Shown: positions 24,988 through 34,271, counted from the stretch's first letter. The stretch: 64,000 bases of DNA from DATGLG01 sp035294245 (GCA_035294245.1 DATGLG010000012.1:124001-188000); one strand, 5' to 3'. Program-made: numbers and translations. Notes: a model not told the origin generated them from the letters alone.

Positions 24988-27495
24988 TTGCGGGAAAAGG
25001 AGCTCCGTCTCGCGCTGGTGTTCTTCGGCGGCGTCTCGCTTGCCGTCTATATGCACGGAATCAGCAAGGAGATCCTGAAGCTCGTCCGCGCCTCCGCAGC
25101 GCTGCACGGCATCGTCAATCGCACCGCGCGGAGCACGGCGTCGTTCTATGACAAGGTCGACCGCGACGACCCGGAATACGACACCGAGGCCGTCTATTTC
25201 GACCTCTTGCGCGAGATCGGGCGCAAGATCGACCTGCGGGTGATCGTCGACATCGTGGCCGGAGCGTCGGCCGGCGGCATCAACGGCGTGATGCTGGCCC
25301 GCGCCATCGCCCACGACCTGCCCATGGGGAAGCTGCGGGACCTCTGGCTTCGGGAAGCAGATATCTCCGGTCTCCTCGCCCCGGATCGTCGGGCGAAGGC
25401 GTGGAGCAAGTGGTTTCTCCAGCCCTTTCTCTGGCTGGTCCTCCGCACCCGATTCTTCCGGGAGGTGCGGGATGCGGAGATGCGCAGCAACCTTTCTCTC
25501 TTCGTGCGCTCGCGTTGGTTCAGGCCGCCCCTCGACGGCCTGCGCATGGCTGCCCTCATGCTCGATGCGGTCCGCAGCATGGGAGAGCCGCGCACGCCGG
25601 CGTCGTCGCTGCTGCCGTCCGGCCATCAGCTCGAGCTTCTGGTGACCGTCACCGATTTCTTCGGCTATCAGCAGCTCATCCAGATCCATGACCCGCCCTT
25701 CATCCGCGAGCGCGAGCATCGGCATATCCTGCGCTTCAGCTATCGCCGCTGGCCCGGCGGCGAGATCGAGACCGATTTCGACCTCGCCGATTCGCCGGCA
25801 CTCGCCTTCGCCGCACGCGCGACCTCGGCCTTCCCGGGCGCCTTTCCGCCGGCGCAGCTCTCCGAGATCGACCGCCTCCTCGCCGCGAGAGGAGTCGCGT
25901 GGCCCAACCGGGCGCGCTTCATCGCGCGAAATTTCCAGCGCTATCACCAGACCGGGATGGACCCGGAGGCGACCTCGTTCATCGACGGCAGCGTGCTCGC
26001 CAACAAGCCTTTCAACGAGGCGATCCGCTCGATCGGAACGCGTGCCGCCTATCGCCAGGTCGATCGCCGCCTCGTCTATGTGGAGCCGGACCCGGCCCGC
26101 CCTTCCCCACCGGCGAGCGGGCGCATCCCCGGCTTCTTCTCGACGCTCAAGGGCGCCTTGTCCGATATTCCCCGCAACGAGCCGATCGCCGACGAGCTCG
26201 GCTGGATCGACGACTTCAACGAGCGCGTGCGGCGCCGCAAGGCGATCATCGAGGCGGCGCGTCCGCAAATCGCGCATCTCGTCGCCGACGTGATCGGCGA
26301 GGGCGGCGACGACAGCTTCACCATCGAGCAGATTCGCGTCTGGCGCGAGGCCGTCAACGTCCGGGTCGCCCAGGACGCCGGTTTCGCCTATGAAGGCTAT
26401 GTCCGCCTCAAGCTCTCGACGGCGCGCGCCTTCGTCGCCCAGCTCACGAGCGAGCTCTGCAACGTGGCGGCGCGGTCGCCCGCCGCGCGAGCCATCGAGC
26501 AGATCATCGAGGCGTGGGCGCGCGCGAGCGGCATCATCTATGCGGCCGGCGACGTCCAGGCCTTGCGCCAGGAGGTCGCGCACGCCGAGTCCTCGCTGCC
26601 GCGATGGGTGAAGTTCCTGCTTGCCTTCGATGTGGACTACCGCAAGCGCCGCCTCGGCTTTCTCATTCAAGGGCAGAATCGCCTTTACGAGATGCTGGAT
26701 GACGACGAGGCCAATCATCGGGTCGCCGCCGCCGTGGACCGCCTGAAGCGGGATTTCTACGACTGCCTCGAGAATTTGCGCCGGTGCGAGCAGGCCACAT
26801 CCTTCAGCGCCGGAACGCGCGAAGCGGCGCGCGCGCTCTTTGCCGATCTATCGGCGATGGAGCATGCCAGGCACATGACCGCCGCGGCGCAAAGCTTCGC
26901 CGCGGCCCATCTGACCGAGATCGAAGCCCTCGTCCGACAGCTCGCCTTCGAGGTCAACCTCAACGCCGCGACGCATGACGTGGATGTGCTTCTCGCGAAG
27001 ATGGATCCGGACGCGTGGAGCCGGGCGGCGCGGCGCGAGGTCCTCGTCAACTATCTCGGCTTTCCCTTCTGGGACGTCTTGACCTTCTCGGTGACGAGTT
27101 GGCGCGACGCGGGGGAATTCGACGAGATCCGCGTGGACCGCATCAGCCCGGAAGAGGCGCGGACGCTCCACGACAAGGGGCTCGGCGAGCTCAAGGGCAT
27201 CAGCCTCGATCATTTCGGCGCGCTCTTCTCCCGCGCCTACCGGGAGAACGACTATCTCCTGGGCAGACTGCAGGCGGCGGACCGGCTGATCGACATCGTC
27301 TGCGACGCGGCGGGAATCGATTGCAGCAGTGCCGGCATCGATCTCGCACGCGTCAAGGAGCGCATCTTCAAGATCATCCTCGACGCCGAGGAGCCTCATC
27401 TCGGGCAATGCAAGGCCCTGATTGCGGTCCTCCGGGAGAGGCTCATCTCCGGAGCCGGCGTCCAGGCCGCCGTCAATGGAGATGCGGCTTCTTAA
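24988..27495 (+). CDS. Patatin-like phospholipase with DUF3376-type C-terminal region
   Basis: This roughly 835-residue protein has a patatin lipid-acyl-hydrolase domain at the N-terminus. It shows LALVFFGGVSLAVYMHG (oxyanion region), the nucleophile Ser94 in GASAGGING and the dyad Asp333 in FIDGSVLANKPF. The C-terminal half is helical and belongs to the long DUF3376 type. The start chosen is TTG 24988, seven bases after AGAGAGG, giving MREKELRLALVFF as in relatives; a TTG at 24949 would add 13 residues. No signal peptide is seen, so the enzyme is probably cytoplasmic or membrane-associated. Its 3' end overlaps the opposite-strand protease-like gene by 23 bases. It is likely a phospholipase or acyl hydrolase; the substrate is unknown. 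Confidence 0.85.
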   Translation: MREKELRLALVFFGGVSLAVYMHGISKEILKLVRASAALHGIVNRTARSTASFYDKVDRDDPEYDTEAVYFDLLREIGRKIDLRVIVDIVAGASAGGINGVMLARAIAHDLPMGKLRDLWLREADISGLLAPDRRAKAWSKWFLQPFLWLVLRTRFFREVRDAEMRSNLSLFVRSRWFRPPLDGLRMAALMLDAVRSMGEPRTPASSLLPSGHQLELLVTVTDFFGYQQLIQIHDPPFIREREHRHILRFSYRRWPGGEIETDFDLADSPALAFAARATSAFPGAFPPAQLSEIDRLLAARGVAWPNRARFIARNFQRYHQTGMDPEATSFIDGSVLANKPFNEAIRSIGTRAAYRQVDRRLVYVEPDPARPSPPASGRIPGFFSTLKGALSDIPRNEPIADELGWIDDFNERVRRRKAIIEAARPQIAHLVADVIGEGGDDSFTIEQIRVWREAVNVRVAQDAGFAYEGYVRLKLSTARAFVAQLTSELCNVAARSPAARAIEQIIEAWARASGIIYAAGDVQALRQEVAHAESSLPRWVKFLLAFDVDYRKRRLGFLIQGQNRLYEMLDDDEANHRVAAAVDRLKRDFYDCLENLRRCEQATSFSAGTREAARALFADLSAMEHARHMTAAAQSFAAAHLTEIEALVRQLAFEVNLNAATHDVDVLLAKMDPDAWSRAARREVLVNYLGFPFWDVLTFSVTSWRDAGEFDEIRVDRISPEEARTLHDKGLGELKGISLDHFGALFSRAYRENDYLLGRLQAADRLIDIVCDAAGIDCSSAGIDLARVKERIFKIILDAEEPHLGQCKALIAVLRERLISGAGVQAAVNGDAAS

Positions 27496-28447
27496 GGAAG
27501 TCGTTGCGGTCCGCCGAGCGGATGCGGACCTCGAAGGTGTCGCCTTCCCGTGCCAGGGTGAGGGGAATATCCGTCCCCGCGGGCCCAAGGGACCAAATCC
27601 GGCGAAAGAGACTGGCCAGGCCCTCGACAGGCTCGCCGGCCACCTCGACGACGCGGTCGCCGGCCTTGACCTGCGCGCGCGAAGCGGGGCCGCCGCGCGC
27701 GAGATTGGCGACGACCAAGCCTTCTTGCGATTCCATCGTGTACATACCGAGCCAGGGCCGCGGCGGCAGATCGGCGCGGCCATATTTGAGGAGCTTGTCG
27801 AGGATCGGCTCGAGGAGATCGATGGGAACGATCATGTTGCCTTGACCATCGGCCTCGCCCTCCCCTTCTTGAACGAGAAGCGAGCCGATCCCGAGGAGCT
27901 TGCCGTCCATGCCGATCAGTGCCGCACCGCCCCAATGGGGATGGGCAGGCGCCGTGAAGATCGCCTCGTCCAGCAGGTATTCCCAATATCCCGCGAATTC
28001 CCGCTTCGCGACGACTTGAGCCTTGACCGCATGCCGGCGGCCGCCATGCCCGGCGAAGATGACGGGGTCGCCCGGCGACAACCCGCGCGACGAGCCGCGG
28101 ACGAGCGGCGGCACGTCGAGCTGTCCGAGCGCCTGCACAAGCCCAAAGCCTGTGGGCTGGTCGTAGCCGACGACGTGCCCCGGCACGGCGGTGCCGGAAT
28201 TGGTGGTGAGCCAGATGGCCTCGGCCTCGGTCACGAGATAGCCGATCGTCAGCACCAGTCCACCCGTGCCGATTACCACACCGTTTCCATCCCGTTCGGT
28301 GCCGAGCGTATCCGCGGTGAAGGCGTCCTCCGGCACCTCGGCGCGCAGGCCGACGACGGCGGAAAGGGCCTTCTTCAAGTCGAACGCAACGTCCTCGGAT
28401 TTGGGCTGTACCGTCGCGGGGAATTCCCAATCCTGCTTTTTGGGCAT
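27473..28447 (-). CDS. Trypsin-fold/PDZ protein lacking the catalytic triad (HtrA-like pseudoprotease)
   Basis: This 324-residue protein follows the DegP/HtrA plan: a chymotrypsin-like domain (about 20-220) and one PDZ domain (about 230-315, with WLGMYTMESQEGLVVANL and VKAGDRVVEVAG). Every catalytic position reads differently from an active enzyme. The His motif TNxHVV reads TIGYLV (Tyr70). The Asp motif reads PTGFGLVQ, with Gly100 at the Asp position. The GNSGG motif reads HPHWGGAAL (Trp172 for Ser). There is no signal peptide. It is therefore probably a binding or scaffold protein, not a protease. The start is the ATG at 28447, giving MPKKQDWEFP. Its end overlaps the patatin gene. Confidence 0.82.
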   Translation of the reverse strand: MPKKQDWEFPATVQPKSEDVAFDLKKALSAVVGLRAEVPEDAFTADTLGTERDGNGVVIGTGGLVLTIGYLVTEAEAIWLTTNSGTAVPGHVVGYDQPTGFGLVQALGQLDVPPLVRGSSRGLSPGDPVIFAGHGGRRHAVKAQVVAKREFAGYWEYLLDEAIFTAPAHPHWGGAALIGMDGKLLGIGSLLVQEGEGEADGQGNMIVPIDLLEPILDKLLKYGRADLPPRPWLGMYTMESQEGLVVANLARGGPASRAQVKAGDRVVEVAGEPVEGLASLFRRIWSLGPAGTDIPLTLAREGDTFEVRIRSADRNDFLKKPHLH

Positions 28448-28570
28448 CGTGCGCCAGCTCCTGTCAGCCGCCCGGAGACTTCTAGCTACGACATAGGAGC
28501 AAAACCGGGGAAAATCCACGGCGCGCGATGACGCGGCGCAACATCACCCCGAGCGCCGCGGCGGCGAGAC

Positions 28571-29923
28571 TCAGGCCGTGGTCGAGCGCAGCCGCTCGGT
28601 CTCGGGCGAGATGCTGCCAATCCCGAGCGTGAAGGAGGCCATTGCGGCAATGAAGACGGGGATCGCGCCCGCCATGAAAAGGGTCGGGGTCGGCCAGTGG
28701 AAGGACAGCATCATGCCGCCCAGCACCGGCCCGATGATCGAGCCGACTCGCCCGATGCCGAGGGCCCATCCCACCCCCGTCGCGCGGATATAGGTGGGAT
28801 AGCACTGGGCGGTGAAGGCATTGGCGGCGATCTGCGCGCCGACCACGCAGAATCCGGCGCCGAAGACCGCGACCATGATCATCGCGATGGCGGAGCCGGC
28901 GGCGCCGATGGCCGCAACGAACAGCCCGGCACCGAAATACGTCAGCGCCAGCACTCTGGTCGCGCGGAAGCGGTCCATGACCCAGCCCAAGGTCAAGGTC
29001 CCGGCGATCCCACCGACCTGCAGCATCGCGGTGGCGATCACCGCAAGCTCCAAGGAGGCGCCGCTCCCGTGAATCACCGTCGGCAGCCAATTGGCGAGGA
29101 AATAGAGATCGAGGAGATTCATGAAGAACATGACCCAGAGCAACAGGGTCACGGCGGTCCGTCCCTCGCGGAAGAGATGGCGGACGGGCATGCCACCGGC
29201 AGCCTCCTCGACGACCGCAAAGCGCTGCCCCTCGGCGAAGACGAGTGTCGCGTTGATCCGCCGCAGCAGTGCCGCGATGCGCGTCGACTCGCTCCCCTTC
29301 AGCACGAGCAGGCGAATCGATTCGGGCAACGCCGCGATGAGAACGGGTGCGAAGGCGAGCGGCAGGATGCCGCCCGCATAGAAGACTGCCTGCCAGCCGA
29401 ATTGCGGGATCAGCCGCGCGGCCAGCAGGCCGCCCAAGGCCGAGCCGAGGGAGAAGCCGCAGAACATCACCATGATCATCGTCGCCCGGCTGCGCCTCGG
29501 GCCGTATTCGGAGGTGAGCGCGATGGCATTCGGCATCGCGCCCCCGAGCCCGAGCCCGGTCACGAAGCGGATCGCGAGCAGCGAGGAGAGGGAGTCGCAG
29601 AATGGCGTCACCAGCGAGCAGAGCCCGAAAAAGCCGAGGCAGAAGACGATCACCGCCTTGCGGCCGATCCGGTCGGCGAGCGGGCCGAACAGCAGCGCGC
29701 CGATCATCAGGCCGAACAGCCCCGCTGCGAAGACGGGCGCAAGCGATGGCGGCGGAATGCGCCACGCCTTAATGATGGCCGGGGCGACGTAGCCGATCGC
29801 CTGGGTATCGAAGCCGTCAAAGAAAATGACCGCGGCGCACAGCGCCGCGACCCTGATCTGAAAACCGCTCAGGCGCTGGCGGTCGATCAGCTCCGGCACA
29901 TTGACGACGTCCGAGATGCTCAC
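28571..29923 (-). CDS. MFS transporter, aromatic acid:H+ symporter (AAHS) type
   Basis: This 450-residue protein has twelve hydrophobic segments and MFS signatures. It has FFDGFDTQAIGYVAPAI in helix 1, typical of the AAHS/PcaK group that imports 4-hydroxybenzoate and similar acids. GPLADRIGRKAV lies between helices 2 and 3 and RFVTGLGLGGAMPNAIAL in helix 4. The start is GTG 29923, preceded by GGAGGA six bases upstream, rather than the ATG 48 bases further out. It diverges from the aldo/keto reductase gene. No aromatic catabolic enzymes flank it except the distant Rieske oxygenase, so the substrate is a family inference. Confidence 0.87.
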   Translation of the reverse strand: MSISDVVNVPELIDRQRLSGFQIRVAALCAAVIFFDGFDTQAIGYVAPAIIKAWRIPPPSLAPVFAAGLFGLMIGALLFGPLADRIGRKAVIVFCLGFFGLCSLVTPFCDSLSSLLAIRFVTGLGLGGAMPNAIALTSEYGPRRSRATMIMVMFCGFSLGSALGGLLAARLIPQFGWQAVFYAGGILPLAFAPVLIAALPESIRLLVLKGSESTRIAALLRRINATLVFAEGQRFAVVEEAAGGMPVRHLFREGRTAVTLLLWVMFFMNLLDLYFLANWLPTVIHGSGASLELAVIATAMLQVGGIAGTLTLGWVMDRFRATRVLALTYFGAGLFVAAIGAAGSAIAMIMVAVFGAGFCVVGAQIAANAFTAQCYPTYIRATGVGWALGIGRVGSIIGPVLGGMMLSFHWPTPTLFMAGAIPVFIAAMASFTLGIGSISPETERLRSTTA

Positions 29924-30176
29924 GGCGTCCTCCCCGAAGGCTTGCCGCCCGCCGGCTCGCCGCCGCGACATCCGGCTGGCTCACTGATTGCGCAAAGCCC
30001 CGATTATCGTTATGGCTCGCTGCACTCTAGGCAGTTCATCAGACGTCTGTCAATTATCGCGGCACTCGAGATGATCGCCCGACGACCCCAAGGCGAGCCG
30101 GGTCTGGTCAGGCTGGAGCAGATGTGGTGCATTACGCCCGCCGCGGATTTGATCGCGACGGCAGGGAGGAGAGAAA
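29924..30176. promoter_or_regulatory. Divergent MFS / aldo-keto reductase promoter region with a palindrome
   Basis: This 253-base gap separates two outward-facing genes. It contains a perfect ten-base palindrome, CAGACGTCTG, at 30040-30049 within a less GC-rich stretch (GTTCATcagacgtctgTCAATT). Its size and position fit an operator for a GntR- or LysR-type regulator, but no such regulator gene is adjacent. Confidence 0.35.
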
Positions 30177-31187
30177 ATGGATTACCGATTGCTGGGCAAG
30201 AGCGGCCTCCGGGTCTCATCCCTCTGTCTCGGCACGATGATGTTCGGCGGCCCCACCGACGCCCCGACGAGCGAGCGCATCATCGCCAAGGCGCGCGATG
30301 CCGGAATCAATTTCCTCGATACCGCCGACCAATACGCGAGCGGCCGATCCGAGGAGATCGTCGGCCGCGCGATCAAGGGGAGCCGCGACCGCTGGATCGT
30401 CGCGACCAAGCTGGGCAATGCCATGGGCGACGACCCCAACGACCGCGGCCTCTCCCGCCGCTGGATGAATACGGCCGTCGAGCAGAGCCTGCGCCGGCTC
30501 GGCGTCGACTGCCTCGACATCTATTACTTCCACCGCGAGGATCCCGATACGCCCCTCGAGACCTCCGTCGCCGCCATGGGCGATCTCATGCGCGCGGGCA
30601 AGGTCCGCTATTTCGGCCTCTCGAATTTCCGCGCCTGGCGCATTGCGGAGATTTGTCGGCTCTGCGACGCGATGGGCATCGACCGCCCGGTGGTGAGCCA
30701 GCCCTATTACAACGCGATGAATCGCATGCCGGAGGTGGAGCAGCTTCCCGTCTGCCGCCATTACGGCCTCGGCGTGGTGCCCTATAGCCCTCTCGCGCGG
30801 GGTGTACTCACCGGGAAGTACAGGCCCGACGAGGCGCCCTCCTCAGAGACGCGGGCCGGCCGCAACGACAAGCGCATGATGGAAACGGAATGGCGGCGCG
30901 AATCCCTCGAGATCGCCCAGACGATCAAGGCCCATGCCGAGGCGCGCGGCATCACTGCGGGGCAATTTGCCGTCAATTGGGTCCTGAACAACGCGCTGGT
31001 CACCGCGGTCATCGCCGGGCCGCGCACGGAGGCGCAGCTCGACGACTACCTGGGAGCGCTCGCCTACCGCTTCACGGCCGAGGACGAGGCCCTGATCGAT
31101 CGGCTCGTGGTCACGGGCCATGCCTCGACACCCGGCTACAACGACCCGAGCTATCCCATCGAAGGACGCATCCCGCGGACGGCGTAG
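30177..31187 (+). CDS. Aldo/keto reductase
   Basis: This 336-residue NADP-dependent oxidoreductase has the TIM-barrel AKR fold. Motifs are GLRVSSLCLGTMMFGG, then NFLDTADQYASGRSEE with catalytic Asp and Tyr, IVATKLG with the catalytic Lys, and DIYYFHREDPDTP with His. The C-terminal cofactor loop reads VIAGPRTEAQLDDYLGAL. It is close to YajO/Gre3-like members of family AKR11/13. GGGAGGAGAG precedes the ATG at 30177. It diverges from the MFS transporter and faces the zinc alcohol dehydrogenase on the opposite strand. The physiological substrate is not visible. Confidence 0.93.
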   Translation: MDYRLLGKSGLRVSSLCLGTMMFGGPTDAPTSERIIAKARDAGINFLDTADQYASGRSEEIVGRAIKGSRDRWIVATKLGNAMGDDPNDRGLSRRWMNTAVEQSLRRLGVDCLDIYYFHREDPDTPLETSVAAMGDLMRAGKVRYFGLSNFRAWRIAEICRLCDAMGIDRPVVSQPYYNAMNRMPEVEQLPVCRHYGLGVVPYSPLARGVLTGKYRPDEAPSSETRAGRNDKRMMETEWRRESLEIAQTIKAHAEARGITAGQFAVNWVLNNALVTAVIAGPRTEAQLDDYLGALAYRFTAEDEALIDRLVVTGHASTPGYNDPSYPIEGRIPRTA

Positions 31188-31202
31188 AACGCCAAGGCGA
31201 GA

Positions 31203-32255
31203 TCAGGCCGTCAGCACGGTGCGCCCCACGACCTTGCCGGCGCGTAGCTCCTCGAGCGCGGCGTTGGCGTGCTCCAGCGGACGCTCATGGATCGGGATCG
31301 GCGGAATGCGCTGCCGCCTCACGAGATCGAGCAGCTCCCTGAGCTCACTCAGGCTGCCGACATAGGAGCCTTGCAGGGTAAGTGCCCGCTGCGGCAGAAG
31401 AGGAAGCGGCAGGGTGATGTCGCCGCCGAAGAGGCCCACGAGGATATATTTTCCGCCCTTGGTCAGGCAGTCAATGCCGAGCCGCGCCGTCGCTTGCGAG
31501 CCCACGAGATCGATCACCGCCCAAACCTGCCCGCCGGCCGCCGCCTTGATCTGCTTGACGGCGTCGGGCGCAGCGCCGTCGATGGCGGCGGCAGCACCGG
31601 CCCGCAAGGCCGCGTCCCGCTTCGCCGGGTCGATGTCGACGGCGATGGCGCGATGGCCTCCCATGGCCTTGTGGAGGCCGAGACACATGAGCCCGAGCCC
31701 GCCCGCGCCGATGATCACCGTGGCCTCGCGCGCGAGCACGGGCCCGACCTTGCGCAAGGCGCTGTAGGTGGTGAGCCCCGAGCAGGCATAGGGTGCCGCG
31801 GCACTCGCCGGCATGTCCGCGACGTCGAGGAGATAGCGCGGATGGGGCACGACGATATGGTCGGCATAACCCCCGGCGCGCTGGATGCCGAGGAAGCGCG
31901 GCGCGAGGCAATACTGCTCGACGCCGTCCGCGCAGACCCCGCAGTCGCCGCAGCCGATCCAGGGATAGACGAGATAGCGCCCGCCGACCGTGACCCCCGA
32001 GGCCTCGGGGCCGAGGGCCAGCACCTCGCCGACGGTCTCGTGGCCGAGCGTGTGGGGCAGCTTCATGCCCCGCTCGGCCATCATGAGCTTCTTGCCGCCG
32101 CCCAGGTCGAAATAGCCTTCCCAGATATGGACGTCGCTGTGGCAGACCCCGGCGGCCCTCACCCGCAGCAGCACCTCCGCCCCGCTCGGCGCCGGGGTCG
32201 GGCGGTCGAAAAGCTGCAAGGGCGAGCCGAAGGCGGCGATGTCGTAGCTCCTCAT
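31203..32255 (-). CDS. Zinc-dependent alcohol dehydrogenase
   Basis: This 350-residue medium-chain dehydrogenase has the catalytic zinc ligands in AGVCHSDVH and LGHETVGEV. The structural zinc cysteines lie in GCGDCGVCADGVEQYC and the NAD-binding loop is VIIGAGGLGLMCLG. The start ATG at 32255 follows GGGAGG, giving MRSYDIAAFG. It oxidises alcohols or reduces aldehydes with NAD(P); the exact substrate cannot be read. It converges with the aldo/keto reductase gene (15 bases between stops), and a cupin gene lies upstream on the same strand. Confidence 0.93.
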   Translation of the reverse strand: MRSYDIAAFGSPLQLFDRPTPAPSGAEVLLRVRAAGVCHSDVHIWEGYFDLGGGKKLMMAERGMKLPHTLGHETVGEVLALGPEASGVTVGGRYLVYPWIGCGDCGVCADGVEQYCLAPRFLGIQRAGGYADHIVVPHPRYLLDVADMPASAAAPYACSGLTTYSALRKVGPVLAREATVIIGAGGLGLMCLGLHKAMGGHRAIAVDIDPAKRDAALRAGAAAAIDGAAPDAVKQIKAAAGGQVWAVIDLVGSQATARLGIDCLTKGGKYILVGLFGGDITLPLPLLPQRALTLQGSYVGSLSELRELLDLVRRQRIPPIPIHERPLEHANAALEELRAGKVVGRTVLTA

Positions 32256-32390
32256 GAATCCTCCCTTTCCTCCGCGCCGCGGAAACAGAATCCATGAAAG
32301 AGCTATGGACCCGCCCTTGTCCATAAGCTTTGTCGAGCGACCGCCATGTTCGGGCGGCCGCCCGATCGGTCCTGCCCGCGCGCGCCGCCC

Positions 32391-32828
32391 TTAGATGTCG
32401 GTGCGCTCCTCGGCAATCTCGCGCCGCTCCGCCATGTTGAAGCGATCCTCGTAGATCGGCCGCCCTGCGGTCGTGGGCCCCGGATATTGGACCGCCACCA
32501 TCAGGCACCCCGTCTCGGTCACAAGCTCGTCCTCGTAATGGGGATCGGGATAGAACAGCATGGTCCCCGGCCCGTAATGCTTGCCGGCCATGCGGAACCC
32601 GCCCTCGATGATGTACCAGACCTGGGCGAAATCGTGCCGATGCAGCGGATGATGGGCGCCAGGCTCGAAGCGCAACAGCCCGGCATTGGGCTCTGTCGGC
32701 CGCTCCGGGCGCGGATGGAACAGCATCTTGCCCATCTCGCCGGGCCAGCGGATTTTCTCCCACTCCATCTCGTCGATATGCCGGGCGATCGCGGGCTCGT
32801 GCTTTGGCTTGCCGACACGCTTACTCAT
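32391..32828 (-). CDS. Cupin-domain protein
   Basis: This 145-residue single-domain cupin starts at the ATG preceded by GGAGGA (MSKRVGKPKHEP). The metal-binding motif is in HHPLHRHDFAQVWYIIEG (His, His and the expected Glu/Gln region), with a second half at MLFYPDPHYEDELVTETG. Such proteins bind a metal and act as dioxygenases, isomerases or sensors. It lies between the alcohol dehydrogenase and an XRE-cupin regulator on the same strand, so the three may respond to one substrate. Nothing identifies the ligand. Confidence 0.82.
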   Translation of the reverse strand: MSKRVGKPKHEPAIARHIDEMEWEKIRWPGEMGKMLFHPRPERPTEPNAGLLRFEPGAHHPLHRHDFAQVWYIIEGGFRMAGKHYGPGTMLFYPDPHYEDELVTETGCLMVAVQYPGPTTAGRPIYEDRFNMAERREIAEERTDI

Positions 32829-32896
32829 CTCGTCCTCCTGTTCATGCTCACAGCGTCCCTTGTGACATGAGATCAGAAGATTTGCTTTAAAGTCAA

Positions 32897-33574
32897 TTAT
32901 TTTTGCCTTATATGCAAATTCCGCGATCGCGGCTTGCCCGCCCGCGCCTCCTTTCCCTTGAGCGGCGGGTGCCACCACCGCGGCGGCGCGGCATTGCCAG
33001 GCGCTGTCGTCACCACCATCAGCATGCGGGCCGGCTTGGTCCCGATATTGCGGCCCATATGCGGCTGTCGACAGTCGAAATGCAGGCAATCGCCCTCGTC
33101 CATGACGAAGCGATCCGCGCCGATCTGGAATTCGAGCCTGCCCGACAGCAGGAACAGCACCTCCTCGCCGTCATGGGCCACCAGCAGGATGCGCTGCGGC
33201 GCGCCCACGGGAAATTCGAGCTCGAAGGCTTCCAGCCGCTGATCGGCGAGGTCGTCACCCAGCTTCTCGTAGGTATATCCGGCGGCGGCGACCATCGGGC
33301 TCGTCAGGCGCGCCTGTCGCTTCACATGAACATAGCTTGGCGGTCGCCGCGCGCCGCCATCGTCGCGGAAGAGATCGTGAAGAGGAATCCCCAGCGCCTC
33401 GGCGATGCGAATGAGGCTGGCGATCGAGGTGGACGCCGCGCCGCGCTCCAGCCGGGAGAGAAACGGCGTCGACAAGCCCGTGGCCTGCGTCAGGACACGG
33501 AGCGTTAGCCCCTTTCCCCGCCGCGCCTCTCGAATTTGCTCGCCGATCCGGCGACTGATCTCCCACGCCTTCAT
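32897..33574 (-). CDS. XRE-family transcriptional regulator with C-terminal cupin sensor
   Basis: This 225-residue regulator has a Cro/CI helix-turn-helix (about 8-65; LTLRVLTQATGLSTPFLSRL) and a cupin domain (about 110-200; HDGEEVLFLLSGRLEFQIG and DCLHFDCRQPHMGRN) that probably binds a small-molecule effector. This layout is typical of regulators of amine, polyamine and acid catabolism. The ATG at 33574 gives MKAWEISRRIGEQ. The cupin gene begins 68 bases downstream in the same direction and is a likely target. mobA lies upstream. Confidence 0.9.
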   Translation of the reverse strand: MKAWEISRRIGEQIREARRGKGLTLRVLTQATGLSTPFLSRLERGAASTSIASLIRIAEALGIPLHDLFRDDGGARRPPSYVHVKRQARLTSPMVAAAGYTYEKLGDDLADQRLEAFELEFPVGAPQRILLVAHDGEEVLFLLSGRLEFQIGADRFVMDEGDCLHFDCRQPHMGRNIGTKPARMLMVVTTAPGNAAPPRWWHPPLKGKEARAGKPRSRNLHIRQK

Positions 33575-33659
33575 CAAGGCACTCCCGCTCAAGGTGTTCC
33601 GCGTTGCACGTAAGGCAAAGTCTCGGCGGGCGCAAGCAGAACCGCGCGCAGCCGCATCC

Positions 33660-34271
33660 TCATTGCGCGAGAAGCAACCGTTCCGCTTCGGCGAGATCGT
33701 CAGGTCGATTGGTATTGAAGAAAGGATCGACGGGCGTGGCGGGAAAATCGGCCATCGCGACCTTATAGCGCGCCGTCCAGTCCTCGACCTTCCGGATGCC
33801 CTCGTCGAGGATCGCGCGGCGCAGCTCGTCATGGAGGCGGAGCGGCCAAAGCCCGAAGACGGGATGCCGGCGTCCGCCGCTTGCGGCACAGGCAAGATCG
33901 GCGCCGACAGCCTCGGCCTCCGCTCGCAGGCGGGCGACGAGATCGCCGGGGAGAAACGGCGCATCGCAGGCGAAGCTGGCCAGCCAGCGGCAGTCCGGCG
34001 CCGCTTCCTTCGCCCAGGCCATGCCGGTAAGCACGCCGGCAAGGGGACCGGCATAGCCCTCGACGACATCGGCGCGGACCGGCAACCCGTAGTCCGCGAA
34101 GCGCGCCCCGTCGCCATTCGCGTTCAAGACGAGCGCGCCGACCTGGGGACGGACGCGTCGGATGATGCGCGCGAGGATGGTCTCGCCGCCCAACACACGC
34201 AGACACTTGTCGCCGCCGCCCATGCGGCGCGACAGCCCTCCCGCAAGGAGGATGCCGGCGATGTCGCTCAT
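33660..34271 (-). CDS. mobA: MobA, molybdenum cofactor guanylyltransferase
   Basis: This 203-residue enzyme joins GMP to molybdopterin to make the guanine dinucleotide form needed by DMSO-reductase-family enzymes such as formate dehydrogenase. It has the nucleotidyltransferase signature GILLAGGLSRRMGGGDK, then FACDAPFLPGDLV with the metal Asp and PVFGLWPLRLHDEL. It ends with FFNTNRPDDLAEAE. The start is the ATG at 34271. fdhD lies only nine bases upstream on the same strand, so the two are probably co-transcribed, and the transporter genes precede them. Length and motifs match the family. Confidence 0.94.
   Translation of the reverse strand: MSDIAGILLAGGLSRRMGGGDKCLRVLGGETILARIIRRVRPQVGALVLNANGDGARFADYGLPVRADVVEGYAGPLAGVLTGMAWAKEAAPDCRWLASFACDAPFLPGDLVARLRAEAEAVGADLACAASGGRRHPVFGLWPLRLHDELRRAILDEGIRKVEDWTARYKVAMADFPATPVDPFFNTNRPDDLAEAERLLLAQ

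Noticed and set aside
32351..32364. Perfect palindrome CGGGCGGCCGCCCG
   Set aside because: All-GC with no loop or T-run; likely by composition, no support for a terminator or operator.
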